Shown here one piece after another: positions 61,061 through 64,000 of a stretch of DNA of 64,000 nucleotides (the first letter of the stretch is position 1; each line of letters opens with the position of its first letter). The notes under the pieces are model-generated. The model worked only from the letters and a program-made list of their open reading frames with translations. It searched no databases and was not told the DNA's origin. A program made the position numbers and the translations under genes. This DNA is from Pterois miles. Its lineage: Eukaryota; Chordata; Actinopteri; Perciformes; Scorpaenidae. The DNA lies in contig CAMQGK010000052.1 of assembly GCA_947000775.1 (NCBI GenBank), forward strand, positions 34,004,001 through 34,068,000, read 5' to 3'.

Positions 61061-63224
61061 AAAACGCTAGAAAGATGAGAAATACATCATACAAACTGTC
61101 ATATGCAAACACATTGTGCAGTTATGACATGGCACCCATCGGCCCACTGGGGTGCTCTACAAAGGCAATGATAGTAATGATAGTATTGATGATGGAAGTA
61201 ATCTTATTGGAAAGCCACCTTGAATCAGCAACATCATTTGAATTGAGTTTAGAAGCTGGAGAGTAATCATTTTGTTTGTTCGTCTATTGAAGCCCCTTTG
61301 TGTAGGATGTTATGGCATTTATCTGATTATTCATTTTTTTTGTTTGCTCATACATTGCTGTCTGTCTGTGTAATTTCTGTTATTACCACTCAACGGGAAA
61401 AAAGTCCAGATTCTACACATACTGTAGCAGTTTTAAACTTTTGTAATTATTGTTGATTGCAACTGCTTTAGAGAAAAATGGGTTATCCTAAAGGATGAGT
61501 TCATATTTTTCCAAGTTTGTCTTAATATGGTACTAAATCTTAATACAAAATCATGATTTGTCTGACTCAAAGTGCTGAATCCTCACATTGCCTTTGGCTG
61601 ACCTTTACAATGCATTTTGCTCGGAACAAGGACTGTGGGTTTGTATTGTGTGTTTTGCAGAGGAGATGGGATCTCTCTATGGCCAGTAGGAAGGAGGAGT
61701 GATTACGGCAACCAACAAGTCTTCCAGTGTATTGATGGCATGTAAGCATTGTTTTAACATTGATCTGGAAACATCTGAATGTATCCCATAATTAAAATTT
61801 CTACTTTATTATTTACTTATTTATTAATATTGTTGGAAAAAAAGCCAAGCAGGATTCTGATAAGAGCGAACCTTAGGTTAAACCTGAAATAATTAAATAA
61901 CAATTAGTGTATAAGTAGCAGCAGAAGTATCAACGAGTGACTTATTTATGAAATGTGACACCATCTCTTGAGATCTGCTTGTGAAAAATGTTGGAAATTT
62001 GCCCCATTGCTGTAAGTGATCCCTATAATAGCTTTATACAATCTTGGGACCTTTTTTTTATCTGAGCTGTTTTGAAAAATCTTCAGCTAAAAGCAGTTTG
62101 GGTCCAAGTTTTCTCCCTGCCAGCTGTTGTCATTAGCATAGAAATATGTTTGGACTGATTTAGATACAGCATTTTCTGTTAGAAATAAACAATGGATTCA
62201 ATTCAACCACCAAACAGATTTAGGTCCTCAAAGTATTCAATTCATTTTAACATTACAGCACATTATTATGGAGCCAAAGGGTAACCTTAATTCCGTAGTC
62301 ATTCCCATTTGCAATTCAGAGATAAAGCTTCATGCGTTTCCACAGAGAAGATGTACAGAATGACCTTCATTACTCAGCAAAGCCTAGTTAGAAACCACAA
62401 AATAACCTTCCCACTGCATTAAACCCATCAGAGCTCGGCTGAAAGAACTCGATCCTTTAAAAACAGCACAGGGCTCAGTTCTGGACCGCCAGAACAACCT
62501 TCACTTCACATTGAATCTCTGCACCCCTGCAGAGAGAAATCTATTACTTTTAAAAAAGACCGATGAACCGATCCGAGCTAAACAGAATGAAAGTCATTCC
62601 CTGGTGGGGTGTCACCTCTCTCCAAAATGTCGTGCATGCATCTTTCATGCCGTGTTACACCCAACAGTATGTGGCAGAGATTAAGTCTGCTGCTTCTGCT
62701 CTGCAGGTGGTGAATATGTATGAGTGTATGCCAGAGTGAGCATGTACAGTATACTGTATGTGTGTGTCAGACTGAGGAATTAACTTTTTACAAGGGCGTT
62801 TTACCTCCTTGTTCTGACATTAGGAAATATTAATTGAATCATTTAATGCAACATTTGAAAATAAGCACTAGATTTATTTATTTAGAGTCAACACTTCATT
62901 CACACAAAGCTTTTGTTGATAAGGTGGTTAGTCTGAGGTTGTTTTCCTCTGCTGCTGCTGCTGTTAGGGATTGTTGGAACAGATTGTTTTCAAATTATTT
63001 TCAGTAGGCATGACTTACGGCCTCATTTATTATTATTTAGACGACATTACACCAGCTTTTGAATTTTTAAAAATGTATTAGTGTGTGCTTTTTTTAGACT
63101 TTTTTTTTTTAACTTTATTTCAACTTTAGCATATTAGCATAAAGTTGAGGCCATATCAGACACTTTAACTGTTGGTTTCATGTTTCCATGTTATTACATT
63201 ATTAAGTAAGTGGCATAAAATAAA

Positions 63225-63390
63225 AGTAAATGTTGACAGTAAACAGTGGTCTCCTGGGTGAAAGCCCTGTTTGTTTGACCCAAAATATATATCGTAACAT
63301 TTCCCTTCAAATATAATTCACAATGCAGTTTTGTTGCATGGGAATATAATTCTTTGGACACAGGGTTGATTTTATAATTATGTCTATTGC
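63225..63390. repeat. R1 fragment joined to an R4 arm
   Basis: ACAGTAAACAGTGGTCTCCT, GGGTGAAAGCCCTGTTTGTT and TGACCC (R1, forward) are followed by TAATTCACAATGCAGTTTTG, TTGCATGGGAATATAATTCT and GGACACAGGGTTG (R4 arm, reverse). This is the mirror image of the order at 14521-14800. Confidence 0.7.
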
Positions 63391-64000
63391 CCATGAGGCA
63401 GTGATTACTAGCTTAGTGACATTTAATAAGAATTTACTTTTATTATAGCTATTCTTGTCTCAGTTCCAATGGGAAGGTGAAGAAGGGGCCATTTTAGTAG
63501 GCCAGGTCTATTTTGGGTTATGGGAAATGGTAAGAACAATGTTTCTACAATTTTTCATCTGACTAACAGATGGAGATGGGGGGAAGCAGGGCAGAGAGAG
63601 GGAAAGAGAACGAGGAGGACCGGGGGTGGAAAGAATAGAAATAGAGGGCACCGGAGCTCATCCAGAATGTATCATACTCAGCAGCCAAGGGTCGGTTACT
63701 GAGTGGGAGGAAGATGGCCTCGGGTTCACCGAAGTGAGTGTCTCTGCTCAACACAGTGTGCATGTAGGTTCACTGACGGGAAAATACAATCAACAGTCGA
63801 CAGGCGAGAGTTATAGCACATCCTCAATGTGTCCTCTCCTCCTCACAAATGTGTATATATACATGACTCTTTCAAAAGGTAGAATAAGCTACGGATGAGA
63901 GGCAGGAGAAGCAAGTCATATCTACCGTGGAAATACAGTGTGACCTTCACCGTCACCTTCAAGTCTGCATACAAAGAATCGAGCTGTAGTCAAGGAGGAA

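Larger units (their letters stand above)
38781..64000. other. Intergenic region upstream of galnt10, no gene recognised
   Basis: About 25 kb with no open frame resembling a known protein except a decayed LINE reverse transcriptase piece at 47950. It is populated by R1 (six copies), R2 (two copies), other dispersed repeats and simple repeats. No recognised feature was found in 38790-41550, 42150-45830, 46540-47940, 48430-49670, 49890-51300, 51640-52350, 52720-54090, 55010-57550, 59190-60870 apart from poly-A/T runs, or 61070-63220. Small exons or long UTR exons of an upstream gene could be missed. Confidence 0.6.

Noticed and set aside
63520..63898. Overlapping open frames near the right edge in purine-rich DNA
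   Set aside because: Composition-driven, with frames on both strands and no family match.
1..64000. tRNA, rRNA, CRISPR or bacterial-type features
   Set aside because: None seen. The 13 kb island has a spacer-like feel but contains no recognisable rRNA gene sequence.

Overview
The window looks like nuclear DNA of a teleost fish, probably a percomorph. It is AT-rich and eukaryotic, with long (CA/TG)n, (TA)n and homopolymer tracts and many interspersed repeats of types I recognise from fish genomes. It also holds a split vertebrate gene with GT-AG introns. I see no operons, Shine-Dalgarno sites, CRISPR arrays or phage genes. I cannot name the species.

One gene is firmly supported. The 5' third of galnt10 (polypeptide N-acetylgalactosaminyltransferase 10) lies on the minus strand. 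Four coding exons were placed by hand from protein similarity, splice sites and phase: exon 1 (38435-38593), exon 2 (21188-21290), exon 3 (17904-18042) and exon 4 (13848-14014). They join in frame to about 189 residues: cytoplasmic tail, signal anchor, stem and the start of the GT-A catalytic domain. The rest of the catalytic domain (including the metal-binding DxH) and the C-terminal lectin domain were not found, so later exons probably lie beyond base 1. Intron 1 is about 17.1 kb, intron 2 about 3.1 kb, intron 3 about 3.9 kb, and intron 4 covers at least 13.8 kb.

Layout: 1-13847 is intron 4, with a PIF/Harbinger-like element, a fold-back element and a GC-rich, A-depleted island at 13.0-13.6 kb. 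13848-38593 is the rest of galnt10, with a broken Tc1 element in intron 3, microsatellites tightly flanking exon 2, an 8-bp-TSD hAT-like element and a nested fold-back element in intron 1. The promoter side is about 38.6-38.8 kb. 38.8-64 kb shows no gene I can support and holds repeat copies, a LINE fragment and simple repeats.

The commonest repeat (called R1 here) has 17 recognisable copies in both orientations. Other families are R2 (TTAA-flanked, piggyBac-like), R3 (long-armed fold-back), R4 (short fold-back, apparently the terminal part of some R1 copies), hAT-like elements, two different Tc1-like lineages and a LINE fragment. I found no convincing novel biological system. The best leads are the GC island, the repeat architecture around exon 2, and the nested or mirrored repeats. 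Family assignments come from memory of teleost repeats and were not tested by any search.
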